Assembly (NCBI RefSeq): GCF_050632745.1
Contig: NZ_JBODSD010000004.1
Location: 372,001 to 436,000 of the forward strand
Length of the DNA: 64,000 nt
From: Mumia sp050632745
GTDB taxonomy: Bacteria; Actinomycetota; Actinomycetes; Propionibacteriales; Nocardioidaceae
Direction of reading: 5' to 3'
Below the pieces are notes generated by a model. It was given only the letters and a program-made list of their open reading frames with translations. It searched no databases and was not told the origin of the DNA. Of the stretch, positions 8,182 to 16,823 are shown in pieces; positions within the stretch are counted from its first letter, which is position 1; each line of letters begins with the position of its first letter. Made by a program: the position numbers and the translations under genes.

Positions 8182-11100
8182 CTACGCCGGCTCGGCCTCG
8201 CGCATCCGCTGGCTGATCACCGCGGACACGCCGTCGCCACGCATCGAGACGCCGTACAGCGCGTCGGCGACCTCCATCGTGCGCTTCTGGTGCGTGATCA
8301 CGATGAGCTGGCTGTTCTCGCGCAGCTCCTCGTAGATCTCCAGCAGGCGCCCGAGGTTGGTGTCGTCCAGCGCGGCCTCGACCTCGTCGAGGATGTAGAA
8401 CGGGCTCGGCCGCGCCTTGAACAGCGCCACGAGGAAGGCCACCGCGACGAGCGACCGCTCGCCACCGGAGAGCAGCGAGAGGCGCTTGACCTTCTTGCCC
8501 GGGGGCCGCGCCTCGACCTCGATGCCGGTCGTCAGCATCGACGACGGGTCGGTGAGCACGAGCCGCCCCTCGCCACCGGGGAACAGCCGCGAGAACACGT
8601 GCACGAACTCCCGGCTCACGTCCTCCCAGGCGCTGGTGAAGACCTGCTCGACGCGCTGGTCGACCTCGGTGACGATGTCGAGCAGGTCCTTGCGGGTCTT
8701 GCGCAGGTCCTCGAGCTGCTCGGACAGGAACTTGTGCCGCTCCTCCAGCGCCGAGAACTCCTCCAGCGCCAGCGGGTTGACCTTGCCGAGCAGCGCGAGC
8801 GCCTTCTCCGCCGTGCGCAGCCGCTTCTCCTGCTCGGCCCGCACGTACGGGACCGGCTCCGGGTCGGGCTCGTCCTCCGGCGCGTCGGGCTCGCGCGGGA
8901 CCGGGACGAGCGTCTCCGGCCCGTACTCGGCGACGAGGGTGTCGGCCTCCACGCCGATCTCCTCCAGCGCACGCTGCTCGAGCGCCTCGATCCGCAGGCG
9001 CTGCTCGGCCCGGGCGACCTCGTCGCGGTGGACCGAGTCGGTCAGGCGCGAGAGCTCGACGGACAGGTCGCGCAGCCGGCGGCGTACGTCGGCGAGCTGC
9101 TGCTCGCGTCCGGCGCGCGCCTCGGTGATCTCGTCGCGCGCCTTCTTGGCCGCGGCCAGCGACACCGCGACGTGCTCGAGGACGACCTGCGCGGCCTCCC
9201 CGACCGCACGTGCGGCGGCACCCTCACGACGCAGCCGCTCCCGGCGTACGCGGTCGCGCTCACGGGCGGCCCGCTCCTCGGTCGCACGGCGGCGCAGCCC
9301 CGCGGCGCGCCCCGAGATCGCCCGGGCCCGCTCCTCGCTGGTCCGCAGCGCCAGACGGGCGTCGGTCTCCTCGGCGCGACGCTCCCGAGCCGCCTCCGCG
9401 AGGCCCTCCATCGCACTGGTGTCCGGCTCCTGCTCGGGCGCGTTCTCCGCGTCGGCGAGCCGCTGCTCGAGGTCGACGAGACCGGAGGCCGCGTCGTCGC
9501 GCGCCTTCTCGGCGTTGGTGATCGCGGTCGCGAGACGCGTCGCCTCGTCCTTGGCGGCCTTGACGGTCGAGCCGAGCTGGGCCAGGCGCTCGGTCAGTGC
9601 GTTGGACTTCGCCTCCGACTCGCGACGCTTCGCGGTGGCGACGTCGAGGCGCTGCTTGGACTCGTCGCGCTGCGCCTTCAGACGGACGACCTCGGCGTCG
9701 AGCTCCTCGCGGCGAGCGGCGACGTCCCGCAGGCTCTCGGCGGCGTGGTCGACCGCGGCCTGCACCTCGATGAGGCTGGGCACGTCCTGCGAGCCGCCCG
9801 CGACGTAGTGCCCGCCGACGAGGTCGCCGTCTCGGGTCACGGCGACCAGCATGGGCTCGCGCTCGACCAGGCCTCGCGCGTCGTCCAGGTCGTCGACGAC
9901 GGCGACCCGGTCGAGGAGCCGGCTCAGCGCGGCGTGGACACCCGCAGGCGCCTCCACGACGTCGACCGCGTACGCCGCCCCGGCCGGCAGCGACGGCCAC
10001 GACGACCGCTCGGCGTCACCCGCGCGCGTACCGCCCTCGCCCACGACCAGCCCGGCGCGTCCGTCCGCCGACGCCTTCAGCGCCGCGACGGCGCTCAGGG
10101 CGGTGCCCAGCGTGTCCACGGCGACGGCGTCGGCGGCCGGTCCGAGCGCGGCGGCGACCGCGGTCTCGTACCCGGCCTGCACGGTCATCACCGCCGCGAC
10201 CGACCCCAGCACGCCGCCGAGACGGTCCGACGCCCCGAGGACGGCACCCGCGCCGTCCTTGCGGGCGAGGCCCATCTCGAGGGCCTCCTTGCGCGCCTCG
10301 AGCGCCGCTCGCTCACGGTCGGCGGCATGGACGGCGTCGGTGGTCTTGGTGAGCCGGTCGGTGACGTCGGTCAACGCCGCCTCGGCCGCGTCGATCTCCG
10401 CGGCGAGTCCGGTCTCCCCCGAGTCGAGGCCGGCCACCTGCGTCTCCGCGACCGTGAACTCGTGCTGGGCGCGCTCCGCGCGCTTCTCCGCAAGGAGCCG
10501 GTTCTCCTCCAGACGCCCGATCTCCTCCTCGGCGGCGAGCACGCGCGTACGGAGGGTGTTGACCTGGCCGGTCAGCCGAGCGAGGCCTTCGCGGCGGTCG
10601 GAGGCGGCCCGCAGCAGGTCGGCGATGCGGCGCTCCTCGGTCTGGTACGCCTGCTCCGCGTCCTTGCGCGTAGCGATCGCGTCCTGGAGCCCCTTCTCGG
10701 CGGCGGCGACCTCCTCGGCGATCGCCTTCTCCTGGGCCTCGAAGCGCGTGGCCTCGTCCTCGAGCTCCTCGGGGTCGCGGCCCCGGCGCTCGTCCGGTGG
10801 GAGCGCCGCGGCGTTGCGGACGCGCTCGGCGGCGAGGCCGGCGGTGCCCTGGAGGCGCTCGCGCATGCTGTTGAGGCCGTACCAGGTGTCCTGCGCCTCC
10901 TGCAGGCGCGGCGCGTCCGCGCGCAGCGCGTCCTCGAGGGTCGCCTCCTCGGTGCGCATCTGGTTGACCGCTCCCTCGACGGCCGTGCGCTTCTGCTTGA
11001 GCGCCTCCTCGTCGGCGAGCTCCGAGCGCAGGTGCTCGCGGGCGCGGACCACGTCGTCGGCGAGCAGGCGGGCCCGGGCATCACGGACGTCGGCCTGGAC

Positions 11101-11751
11101 CACGGCGGCCTTGCGGGCCACCTCCGCCTGCCTGCCGAGCGGCTTGAGCTGGCGCCGGATCTCGGCGAGGAGGTCCTGGAGCCGGGTCAGGTTGCCCTCG
11201 GTGGCGTCGAGCTTGCGGAGCGCCTTCTCCTTGCGCTTGCGGTGCTTGAGGACGCCGGCGGCCTCCTCGATGAAGCCGCGACGGTCCTCCGGGGAGGCGT
11301 GGAGCACCGAGTCGAGCTGGCCCTGCCCGACGATCACGTGCATCTCACGCCCGATGCCGGAGTCGCTCAGCAGCTCCTGGACGTCGAGGAGCCGGCAGTG
11401 GTTGCCGTTGATCGCGTACTCCGAGCCGCCGTTGCGGAACATCGTCCGCGAGATGGTGACCTCGGCGTAGTCGATCGGGAGCGCGCCGTCGGCGTTGTCG
11501 ATGGTGAGGACGACCTCGGCACGACCGAGCGGGGCGCGACCGGAGGTGCCGGCGAAGATGACGTCCTCCATCTTGCCGCCGCGCAGCGACTTGGCGCCCT
11601 GCTCGCCCATCACCCAGGCGAGCGCGTCGACGACGTTGGACTTGCCGGAGCCATTGGGTCCGACGACACACGTGATGCCGGGCTCGAGCTGCAGATGGGT
11701 GGCGGACGCGAAGGACTTGAACCCACGCAGCGTCAGGCTCTTGAGGTGCAA
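8182..11751 (-). CDS. smc: Chromosome segregation ATPase SMC
   Basis: SMC dimers, with ScpA/ScpB, extrude DNA loops and organise the chromosome. The 1189-residue product has the N-terminal ATPase lobe with Walker A GPNGSGKSN at residues 31-39, a long coiled coil, a central hinge (about residues 500-660), a second coiled coil, and the C-terminal lobe with signature LSGGERSLVAVA (about 1095) and Walker B FYILDEVEAALDD. I place the start at a TTG (11751): it gives MHLKSLTLRGFKSFAS, the family's usual N-terminus, and has AAGGAG six bases upstream. In-frame GTG codons further upstream (one is at 11766) lack such support. ftsY, a common downstream neighbour, is not here. Confidence 0.97.
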   Translation of the reverse strand: MHLKSLTLRGFKSFASATHLQLEPGITCVVGPNGSGKSNVVDALAWVMGEQGAKSLRGGKMEDVIFAGTSGRAPLGRAEVVLTIDNADGALPIDYAEVTISRTMFRNGGSEYAINGNHCRLLDVQELLSDSGIGREMHVIVGQGQLDSVLHASPEDRRGFIEEAAGVLKHRKRKEKALRKLDATEGNLTRLQDLLAEIRRQLKPLGRQAEVARKAAVVQADVRDARARLLADDVVRAREHLRSELADEEALKQKRTAVEGAVNQMRTEEATLEDALRADAPRLQEAQDTWYGLNSMRERLQGTAGLAAERVRNAAALPPDERRGRDPEELEDEATRFEAQEKAIAEEVAAAEKGLQDAIATRKDAEQAYQTEERRIADLLRAASDRREGLARLTGQVNTLRTRVLAAEEEIGRLEENRLLAEKRAERAQHEFTVAETQVAGLDSGETGLAAEIDAAEAALTDVTDRLTKTTDAVHAADRERAALEARKEALEMGLARKDGAGAVLGASDRLGGVLGSVAAVMTVQAGYETAVAAALGPAADAVAVDTLGTALSAVAALKASADGRAGLVVGEGGTRAGDAERSSWPSLPAGAAYAVDVVEAPAGVHAALSRLLDRVAVVDDLDDARGLVEREPMLVAVTRDGDLVGGHYVAGGSQDVPSLIEVQAAVDHAAESLRDVAARREELDAEVVRLKAQRDESKQRLDVATAKRRESEAKSNALTERLAQLGSTVKAAKDEATRLATAITNAEKARDDAASGLVDLEQRLADAENAPEQEPDTSAMEGLAEAARERRAEETDARLALRTSEERARAISGRAAGLRRRATEERAARERDRVRRERLRREGAAARAVGEAAQVVLEHVAVSLAAAKKARDEITEARAGREQQLADVRRRLRDLSVELSRLTDSVHRDEVARAEQRLRIEALEQRALEEIGVEADTLVAEYGPETLVPVPREPDAPEDEPDPEPVPYVRAEQEKRLRTAEKALALLGKVNPLALEEFSALEERHKFLSEQLEDLRKTRKDLLDIVTEVDQRVEQVFTSAWEDVSREFVHVFSRLFPGGEGRLVLTDPSSMLTTGIEVEARPPGKKVKRLSLLSGGERSLVAVAFLVALFKARPSPFYILDEVEAALDDTNLGRLLEIYEELRENSQLIVITHQKRTMEVADALYGVSMRGDGVSAVISQRMREAEPA

Positions 11752-11948
11752 GCCATGCTCCTTCACGCGTTCGACTCTGAGGACGGCGCCGAGTGCAGCA
11801 CGTCGTCCGTGTGGCACCACAAACGACGGGTCTGACGGCAGCGGGGAAGGATGCCGCTCTCAGCGTAGGTGACCGACGGGACTCCTCCGTCGCGCCACGC
11901 CCGGGCAGCCCGACAGTGGCGTCGGGCCCGGATGGGGACCGTTGCCGG

Positions 11949-12149
11949 TCAGGAGCCGGCGGTCTCGAGCAGGTCTGCGGTCGAGAGGTGCACCGGATCG
12001 AGGTCGGTGGACGCGATCAGCTCGTCGTTCTCGTGCTTGAGCCTGATCACCTCTGCCTCCAGATCGGCGATGCGTCGGCGGAGCTGTGCCTCGCGGGCCT
12101 GGTGGTGGACGTTCGGCGTCGCCACGTAGCCGAGGAGAGCCTTGGCCAT
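11949..12149 (-). CDS. Small coiled-coil protein, function unknown
   Basis: A 66-residue product starting MAKALLGYV, with a charged heptad-like stretch (REAQLRRRIADLEAEVIRL and on to NDEL, about residues 19-46) that should form a short coiled coil. A good ribosome-binding sequence (AGAAGGA, 5-6 nt spacing) marks the ATG. Small proteins with this kind of start and a single leucine-zipper-like helix are common in actinobacteria, but I know of no function. It is on the same strand as smc, about 200 bp upstream, so it may be its own unit. Confidence 0.75.
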   Translation of the reverse strand: MAKALLGYVATPNVHHQAREAQLRRRIADLEAEVIRLKHENDELIASTDLDPVHLSTADLLETAGS

Positions 12150-12339
12150 CGGAATCCTTCTCATCGGGAGTGATCGGATGGGCGCGGGTCCGCGTCCACG
12201 AAGAAAGGAACGGGACGGAATACGCCGTCTCCCAGTGTCCCACCCGGGCCCCATTCGGGTCAATCTGGCGTACGTCACCCTCGCTGGACGGCTGGTCGAC
12301 GCAGGGGCGGACGCGAAGGTAACGAAATGCCAACGGCTC

Positions 12340-12373
12340 TTGACCGACGTTTGTTAGTACGGTGAACTAACAA
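12340..12373 (+). promoter_or_regulatory. Promoter with perfect inverted repeat (likely ROK repressor operator)
   Basis: TTGACC (12340-12345) and TGAACT (12363-12368) are 17 bp apart and the -10 ends 6 nt before the GTG start. A perfect inverted repeat TTGTTAGT-N7-ACTAACAA (12351-12373) covers the spacer, the -10 box and the bases up to the start codon. Binding there would block transcription of the ROK gene and any read-through into the transporter operon. Confidence 0.7.
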
Positions 12374-12374
12374 C

Positions 12375-13547
12375 GTGATCGAGCGGACCACCCTCCCCGG
12401 AGACGCGCGGACCATCCCGCCGCTGCGTCAGCGCACGACGCGTCGTGCGCACGAGAAGGTGCTGCCCGCCGACACCCGCCGGCACCACCTCTCCCTGATC
12501 CTCCAGTGCCTCGCCGACGAGGGTCCGCTGAGCCGCGCCGACCTCGCCCGAGCGACTTCGCTGACCCGCGTGACGGTCTCCGACCTCGTGACCGAGCTGC
12601 TGGCCGACGGGCTCGTGGCCGAGCTCGGCACCAAGCCCGGCGCACGCCCTGGCAAGCCGGCCACGCTCGTCGGGCTCGTCCACGACGCGGTCCTCATCGT
12701 CGCCCTCGACCTCTCCGACGACACCGTCCTCCACGGCGCGCTGATGGACCTGCGCGGTCAGATCGTGACCCGCAGCGCCGTCGAGCTCGGCGACGCCCGG
12801 GGCGACGCGGCCGTCGACCTCGTCGTCGACCTCGTCCGAGGACTCGTCGCGTCCTCCGAGCGCCCCGTCCTCGGTGTCGGGATCGGCACCCCCGGCGTGG
12901 TCGACGGCCTGGGCGTGGTGCGCCAGGCGCCCAACCTCGGCTGGTACGAGCTCCCGCTGGCCGACGCCGTCGGCGCACGGGTCGGCCTCCCGGTCTCGAT
13001 CGCCAACGACGCCAACATCGCCGCGCTCGCCGAGTGCACGTTCGGTGCGGGCAACGCCGACGGCCTCCTCCTGGTCGCTGTCGGCCACGGCGTCGGCGGC
13101 GGCATCCTCATGGACGGCACCATCCTCGGCGGCCCGCTCCTGTCGGCGGGCGAGGTCGGCCACGTCGTCGTCGAGCCCGGCGGGGCGCCGTGCGCCTGCG
13201 GCAACCGCGGCTGCCTCGAGACCGTGCTCGCCGTCCCCCACCTGCGCGACCGCCTCGCGGCCGCCTCCCCCGACGCCGTCGAGTCCGAGCTGCGGACCGT
13301 CGGCACGACGCTGGGAGCGGTCCTCGCCCCCATCGTCACCACGCTCGGCATCACCGATGTCGTGCTCTACGGCCCCGCCGAGCTGCTCGACGGCCCCCTC
13401 CTGGGGGCGGTCCGCGCCGCGGTCGCCGAGCGGAGCATGCCGGTGGTCGCCGAGCACCTCGACGTGCGGATGGCATCGCTGGCACGCGACGTCGTCCTCA
13501 CGGGTGCGGCGGCGCAGGTCCGCTTCGCCCAGCTAGGGGTGGTCTGA
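12375..13547 (+). CDS. ROK-family transcriptional repressor of the amino-sugar cluster
   Basis: The 390-residue product joins an N-terminal winged helix-turn-helix (GPLSRADLARATSLTRVTVS, about residues 51-70) to a ROK sugar-binding domain with the zinc motif CACGNRGCLE (about residues 273-283) and the phosphate/sugar motif GIGTPGVVDG. Such NagC/XylR-type regulators usually sense the sugar handled by the next operon. Here the next genes import and break down an N-acetylated amino sugar, so GlcNAc, GlcNAc-6-P or a chitooligosaccharide is the likely signal. The start is a GTG directly after a perfect inverted repeat, and the gene is probably leaderless and autorepressed. It ends 88 bp before the binding-protein gene. 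Confidence 0.9.
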   Translation: MIERTTLPGDARTIPPLRQRTTRRAHEKVLPADTRRHHLSLILQCLADEGPLSRADLARATSLTRVTVSDLVTELLADGLVAELGTKPGARPGKPATLVGLVHDAVLIVALDLSDDTVLHGALMDLRGQIVTRSAVELGDARGDAAVDLVVDLVRGLVASSERPVLGVGIGTPGVVDGLGVVRQAPNLGWYELPLADAVGARVGLPVSIANDANIAALAECTFGAGNADGLLLVAVGHGVGGGILMDGTILGGPLLSAGEVGHVVVEPGGAPCACGNRGCLETVLAVPHLRDRLAAASPDAVESELRTVGTTLGAVLAPIVTTLGITDVVLYGPAELLDGPLLGAVRAAVAERSMPVVAEHLDVRMASLARDVVLTGAAAQVRFAQLGVV

Positions 13548-13552
13548 CGCCT

Positions 13553-13578
13553 GGTGTCACCGCGGCTGCCGTCACACC
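13553..13578. promoter_or_regulatory. Imperfect inverted repeat upstream of the binding-protein gene
   Basis: GGTGTCAC (13553-13560) and GTCACACC (13571-13578) match as an inverted repeat at 7 of 8 positions. It lies in the 88-bp gap between the ROK repressor and the transporter operon and could be an operator or RNA stem. I see no clear promoter hexamers beside it. Confidence 0.3.
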
Positions 13579-13635
13579 GACCCCTCCCCTCCGAAGGCCT
13601 CATCCCCCGGGGCCCTCACCTCTAAGGAAGAAACC

Positions 13636-14889
13636 ATGAAGAATCTCACCCGACTGGCGGCTCTGGGCGTGGCCTCCGCACTCGCCCTCACCGCGTGCGG
13701 GTCCGACTCCGGCGACGACAGCGCGTCGGGCGGCACCACGACCGTCAAGCTCTGGCTCGCCGGCGAGACGGACACGCCCGAGGACCTGACCACGTGGCTC
13801 GAGAAGGAGTACGAGGCCCAGAACGCGGGCACCGACCTCAAGATCGAGCGCATCGACTGGGGCGAGCTGATCCCGCGCCTGCAGACCGCGCTCAGCGACG
13901 CTGGTCAAACTCCGGACGTCTTCGAGATCGGCAACACGCAGTCGCCGACCTTCACCTCGGTGGGCGCGTTCACCGACCTCACCGACAAGGTCGCCGACCT
14001 CGGCGACGACGTCGGCCCGGAGAGCTTCCTCAAGGCCGGGTCGTACGACGGCAAGCAGTTCGCGGTCCCCTACTACTGGGGCTCGCGCTACGTCTTCTAC
14101 AGCAAGAAGGCGCTCGCCGACGCCGGCGTCGCGGTGCCGACCACCCTGGCGGAGTTCAACCAGGCCGCGGTCGCGCTCAAGGAGAAGTCGGGCGACAAGA
14201 ACTTCTCGGGCTTCTGGGTCCCCGGTCAGGACTGGCGCAACGGCATCTCGTGGCTCTTCGCCAACGGCGGCGACATCGCCGTCCAGGAGGGTGACTCGTG
14301 GGTCGGCAAGCTGTCCTCCCCCGAGAGCGTGAAGGGTCTCGAGGAGTGGAAGACCCTCTCCGACAAGGCCAGCACCGCGCCGAAGGACGGGCTCGACGAG
14401 GAGTCGTGGGTCCCGTTCAACAACGGTGAGGCCGCGATGTTCATGGCTCCGGGCTGGGCCCGCTGGAGCGTCGACGAGAAGCTCGCCGACGACCTCGGCG
14501 GCTTCGCGCTCCCCGGCACCGACGGCGGCGCGGCCCCGGTCTTCGCCGGCGGCTCCAACATCGGCATCTCGGCCAAGTCCAAGCACCAGGACGAGGCCTA
14601 CGCGCTGCTCAAGCTGATCTACAGCGACGAGTACCAGTCGATGCTCGCGGAGAACGGGCTCGGCCCGGCCAACTCCACGTTCACCGCCAAGATGGGTGAC
14701 GACGAGTTCGCGAAGGCGTCGATCGCCGCCGCCTCGAGCTCCCAGCTGACGCCGGCCTCGCCGCACTGGACCGAGGTCGAGACCACGCAGGTCATGGAGG
14801 AGTTCTTCGGCAAGATCGCCGGCGGCGCCGACGTCGCGTCGACGGCGAAGGACTACGACGCCAAGCTCGAGGCCATCCTCAACAAGTAA
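13636..14889 (+). CDS. Sugar ABC transporter substrate-binding lipoprotein
   Basis: A 417-residue family 1 extracellular solute-binding protein. It has a lipoprotein signal peptide with lipobox LTAC (Cys21), a Gly/Ser/Asp linker, and the usual TVKLWLAG start of the mature fold. It should capture an oligosaccharide outside the membrane and deliver it to the two permeases that follow. The downstream hexosaminidase, kinase and NagB point to GlcNAc or chitobiose-type substrates, as for Streptomyces DasA/NgcE, though specificity cannot be read from the sequence. AAGGA lies before the ATG. A strong hairpin separates it from the permease genes. Confidence 0.9.
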   Translation: MKNLTRLAALGVASALALTACGSDSGDDSASGGTTTVKLWLAGETDTPEDLTTWLEKEYEAQNAGTDLKIERIDWGELIPRLQTALSDAGQTPDVFEIGNTQSPTFTSVGAFTDLTDKVADLGDDVGPESFLKAGSYDGKQFAVPYYWGSRYVFYSKKALADAGVAVPTTLAEFNQAAVALKEKSGDKNFSGFWVPGQDWRNGISWLFANGGDIAVQEGDSWVGKLSSPESVKGLEEWKTLSDKASTAPKDGLDEESWVPFNNGEAAMFMAPGWARWSVDEKLADDLGGFALPGTDGGAAPVFAGGSNIGISAKSKHQDEAYALLKLIYSDEYQSMLAENGLGPANSTFTAKMGDDEFAKASIAAASSSQLTPASPHWTEVETTQVMEEFFGKIAGGADVASTAKDYDAKLEAILNK

Positions 14890-14923
14890 GGCCGTCGGGA
14901 CCCACCCCGACCGCACGACCGGT

Positions 14924-14965
14924 GCGGGACCCCGTCGCTGCTCCCCCGGAGCGACGGGGTCCCGC
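14924..14965 (+). terminator. Strong intra-operon stem-loop without U-tract
   Basis: GCGGGACCCCGTCGCT (14924-14939) and AGCGACGGGGTCCCGC (14950-14965) form a perfect 16-bp stem with a 10-nt loop. No T-run follows. Placed between the binding protein and the permeases, it probably protects the 3' end of the binding-protein mRNA or partly terminates, giving more binding protein than permease. Confidence 0.85.
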
Positions 14966-14994
14966 CCCACCCCCACGATCACGACAGGCAGACC

Positions 14995-15960
14995 ATGGCT
15001 CAGGCGATGACCACCCCCGACGCACCTCCCGGGCACACCGAACCCGAGCCTCCGCCGCTGCGGAACCGCCGGCGGCGCCCCGCGCCGTACCTGCTGCTGG
15101 TCCCGGCGCTCGCGACCCTCGCCCTCGGCCTCGGCTATCCGTTGGTGCGCCAGGTGGTGATGTCGTTCCAGGAGTTCGGCCTCGCCCAGCAGTTCGGCAC
15201 CGCCGACCCGGGCTGGATCGGCTTCGACAACTACGCCGACGTGCTGACCGACCCCACGACCTGGGCCGTGGTCCTCCGCTCGATCGCCTTCTGCCTCGTC
15301 GCCGCCTCGCTCACCCTCGTCATCGGCATGGCGGTCGCCCTGCTGATGCGCCAGGTGTCGACCACGGCGCGGATCATCCTCCAGATCTCGATGCTCGCCG
15401 CGTGGGCCAGCCCGCTGGTCGCCAGCCTCACCATCTGGAACTGGCTCTTCGACACCCGCTACGGCATGGTCAACTGGCTGCTGGTCAAGATCGGCTTCGA
15501 GGGCATGGAGGGCTACTCCTGGCTCGCGAACCCCTGGACCTTCTTCTTCGTCGCCGGCGTCATCGTCGTCTGGATGAGCGTGCCGTTCGTCGCCTTCAGC
15601 CTGTACGCGGCGCTCACCCAGGTCCCGGAGGAGACCGTCGAGGCGGCCCAGCTCGACGGCGCCACGCGCACCCAGCGCTTCCGCTTCATCGTCCTGCCGA
15701 CGATCCGGCCCGTGCTGTCGATCGTCATGCTGCTGCAGATCGTGTGGGACCTGCGGCTGTTCGCCCAGATCAAGTACCTCCAGGGCGCCGGCGGCACGGT
15801 GAGCGAGACCAACCTCCTGGGCACCTACCTCTACCAGCTCGGCGTCGCGCAGAGCGAGTACGGCGTCGCGTCCGCGGTCGCGATGCTGATGCTGCTGCTG
15901 ACCCTGGGCCTCACCTTCGGCTACGTCCGCTCCCTGCTGCGTGAGGAGCGCACCGCATGA
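14995..15960 (+). CDS. Sugar ABC transporter permease, first subunit
   Basis: A 321-residue binding-protein-dependent permease of the MalF/UgpA type. It has a hydrophilic proline-rich N-terminus, about six transmembrane spans and the cytoplasmic EAA loop EAAQLDGATRTQRFRFIVLP (about residues 216-235) that docks the ATPase. No ATPase gene is in the operon; the convergent MsiK-type ATPase is the obvious partner. Its stop overlaps the next permease start (ATGA). Confidence 0.93.
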   Translation: MAQAMTTPDAPPGHTEPEPPPLRNRRRRPAPYLLLVPALATLALGLGYPLVRQVVMSFQEFGLAQQFGTADPGWIGFDNYADVLTDPTTWAVVLRSIAFCLVAASLTLVIGMAVALLMRQVSTTARIILQISMLAAWASPLVASLTIWNWLFDTRYGMVNWLLVKIGFEGMEGYSWLANPWTFFFVAGVIVVWMSVPFVAFSLYAALTQVPEETVEAAQLDGATRTQRFRFIVLPTIRPVLSIVMLLQIVWDLRLFAQIKYLQGAGGTVSETNLLGTYLYQLGVAQSEYGVASAVAMLMLLLTLGLTFGYVRSLLREERTA

Positions 15961-16823
15961 CCCCCTCGACCCCGACCGTGACCCGCAACCGCCGCCCGCG
16001 GACCGGACGCACGCTCCTCAGCACGCTCGCGATCGTGATCGCCGTCGTGTGGGCGTTCCCCGTCTACTGGATGGTCAACAGCTCCTTCCAGAGCCTGCGG
16101 CGTCTCCACTCCCCCGACCCCGCCTGGCTGCCGTTCGGCGAGGGCACCAGCGCCGACGCGTACGGGCGCGTGGTCGACGCGTCGTTCTGGGACTCGATGC
16201 AGCTCAGCCTCACGGTGACCCTGCTGGCGGTGGGCTCCGGCCTCGTGTTCGCGTTCCTCGCCGCGCTCGCCATCTCGCGCTTCCGGATCCGCGGCAAGGC
16301 CACGTTCATCGTGGTGATCCTCGTGGTCCAGATGATCCCCGCCGAGGCGCTGTTCATCTCGCAGTACAAGATGCTGTCCGGCTGGGGTCTCTTCAACACC
16401 GTCGCCGGCCTCACGCTGCTGTACCTCGCGATGATCCTTCCCTTCACCATCTGGATGCTGCGCGGCTTCGTCGCCGGTGTCCCCGCGGAGCTGGAGGAGG
16501 CGGCGATGGTCGACGGCTGCAGCCGCTTCCGCGCGTTCTTCACGATCACGTTCCCGCTGCTGGCCCCCGGTCTGGTCGCGTCCGGCGTGTACGGCTTCCT
16601 TCAGTGCTGGAACGAGATCACACTGGCGACCGTGGTGATGGATCCGTCCAACCGGACGATCCCGCTCTGGCTGCAGGGGATGACGACGGTGTCCAACAAG
16701 GCGATCGACTGGCCCGCTGTGATGGCGGGCGCGACGCTCGTGGCGATCCCGGTGATCGCGCTGTTCATGTTCGTCCAGAACAAGATGACCAGCGGCATGG
16801 TGTCGGGGGCGGTCAAGGGATGA
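15957..16823 (+). CDS. Sugar ABC transporter permease, second subunit
   Basis: A 288-residue MalG/UgpE-type permease with about six spans and the EAA loop EEAAMVDGCSRFRAFFTITF (about residues 181-200). It pairs with the preceding permease to form the channel. Overlaps on both sides (ATGA with the first permease, ATGA with the GH3 gene) show a tightly coupled operon. Confidence 0.93.
   Translation: MTPSTPTVTRNRRPRTGRTLLSTLAIVIAVVWAFPVYWMVNSSFQSLRRLHSPDPAWLPFGEGTSADAYGRVVDASFWDSMQLSLTVTLLAVGSGLVFAFLAALAISRFRIRGKATFIVVILVVQMIPAEALFISQYKMLSGWGLFNTVAGLTLLYLAMILPFTIWMLRGFVAGVPAELEEAAMVDGCSRFRAFFTITFPLLAPGLVASGVYGFLQCWNEITLATVVMDPSNRTIPLWLQGMTTVSNKAIDWPAVMAGATLVAIPVIALFMFVQNKMTSGMVSGAVKG

Noticed and set aside
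8290..11835. Very long open frame (about 1180 codons) on the plus strand opposite smc
   Set aside because: It is an antisense artefact of GC-rich codon bias; the protein is a low-complexity Arg/Leu/Gly/Val mix without domains, while smc on the other strand is unmistakable.
13548..13635. DasR operator before the amino-sugar transporter
   Set aside because: No ACTGGTCTAGACCAGT-like site is present; the ROK repressor and its own palindrome are the likelier control.
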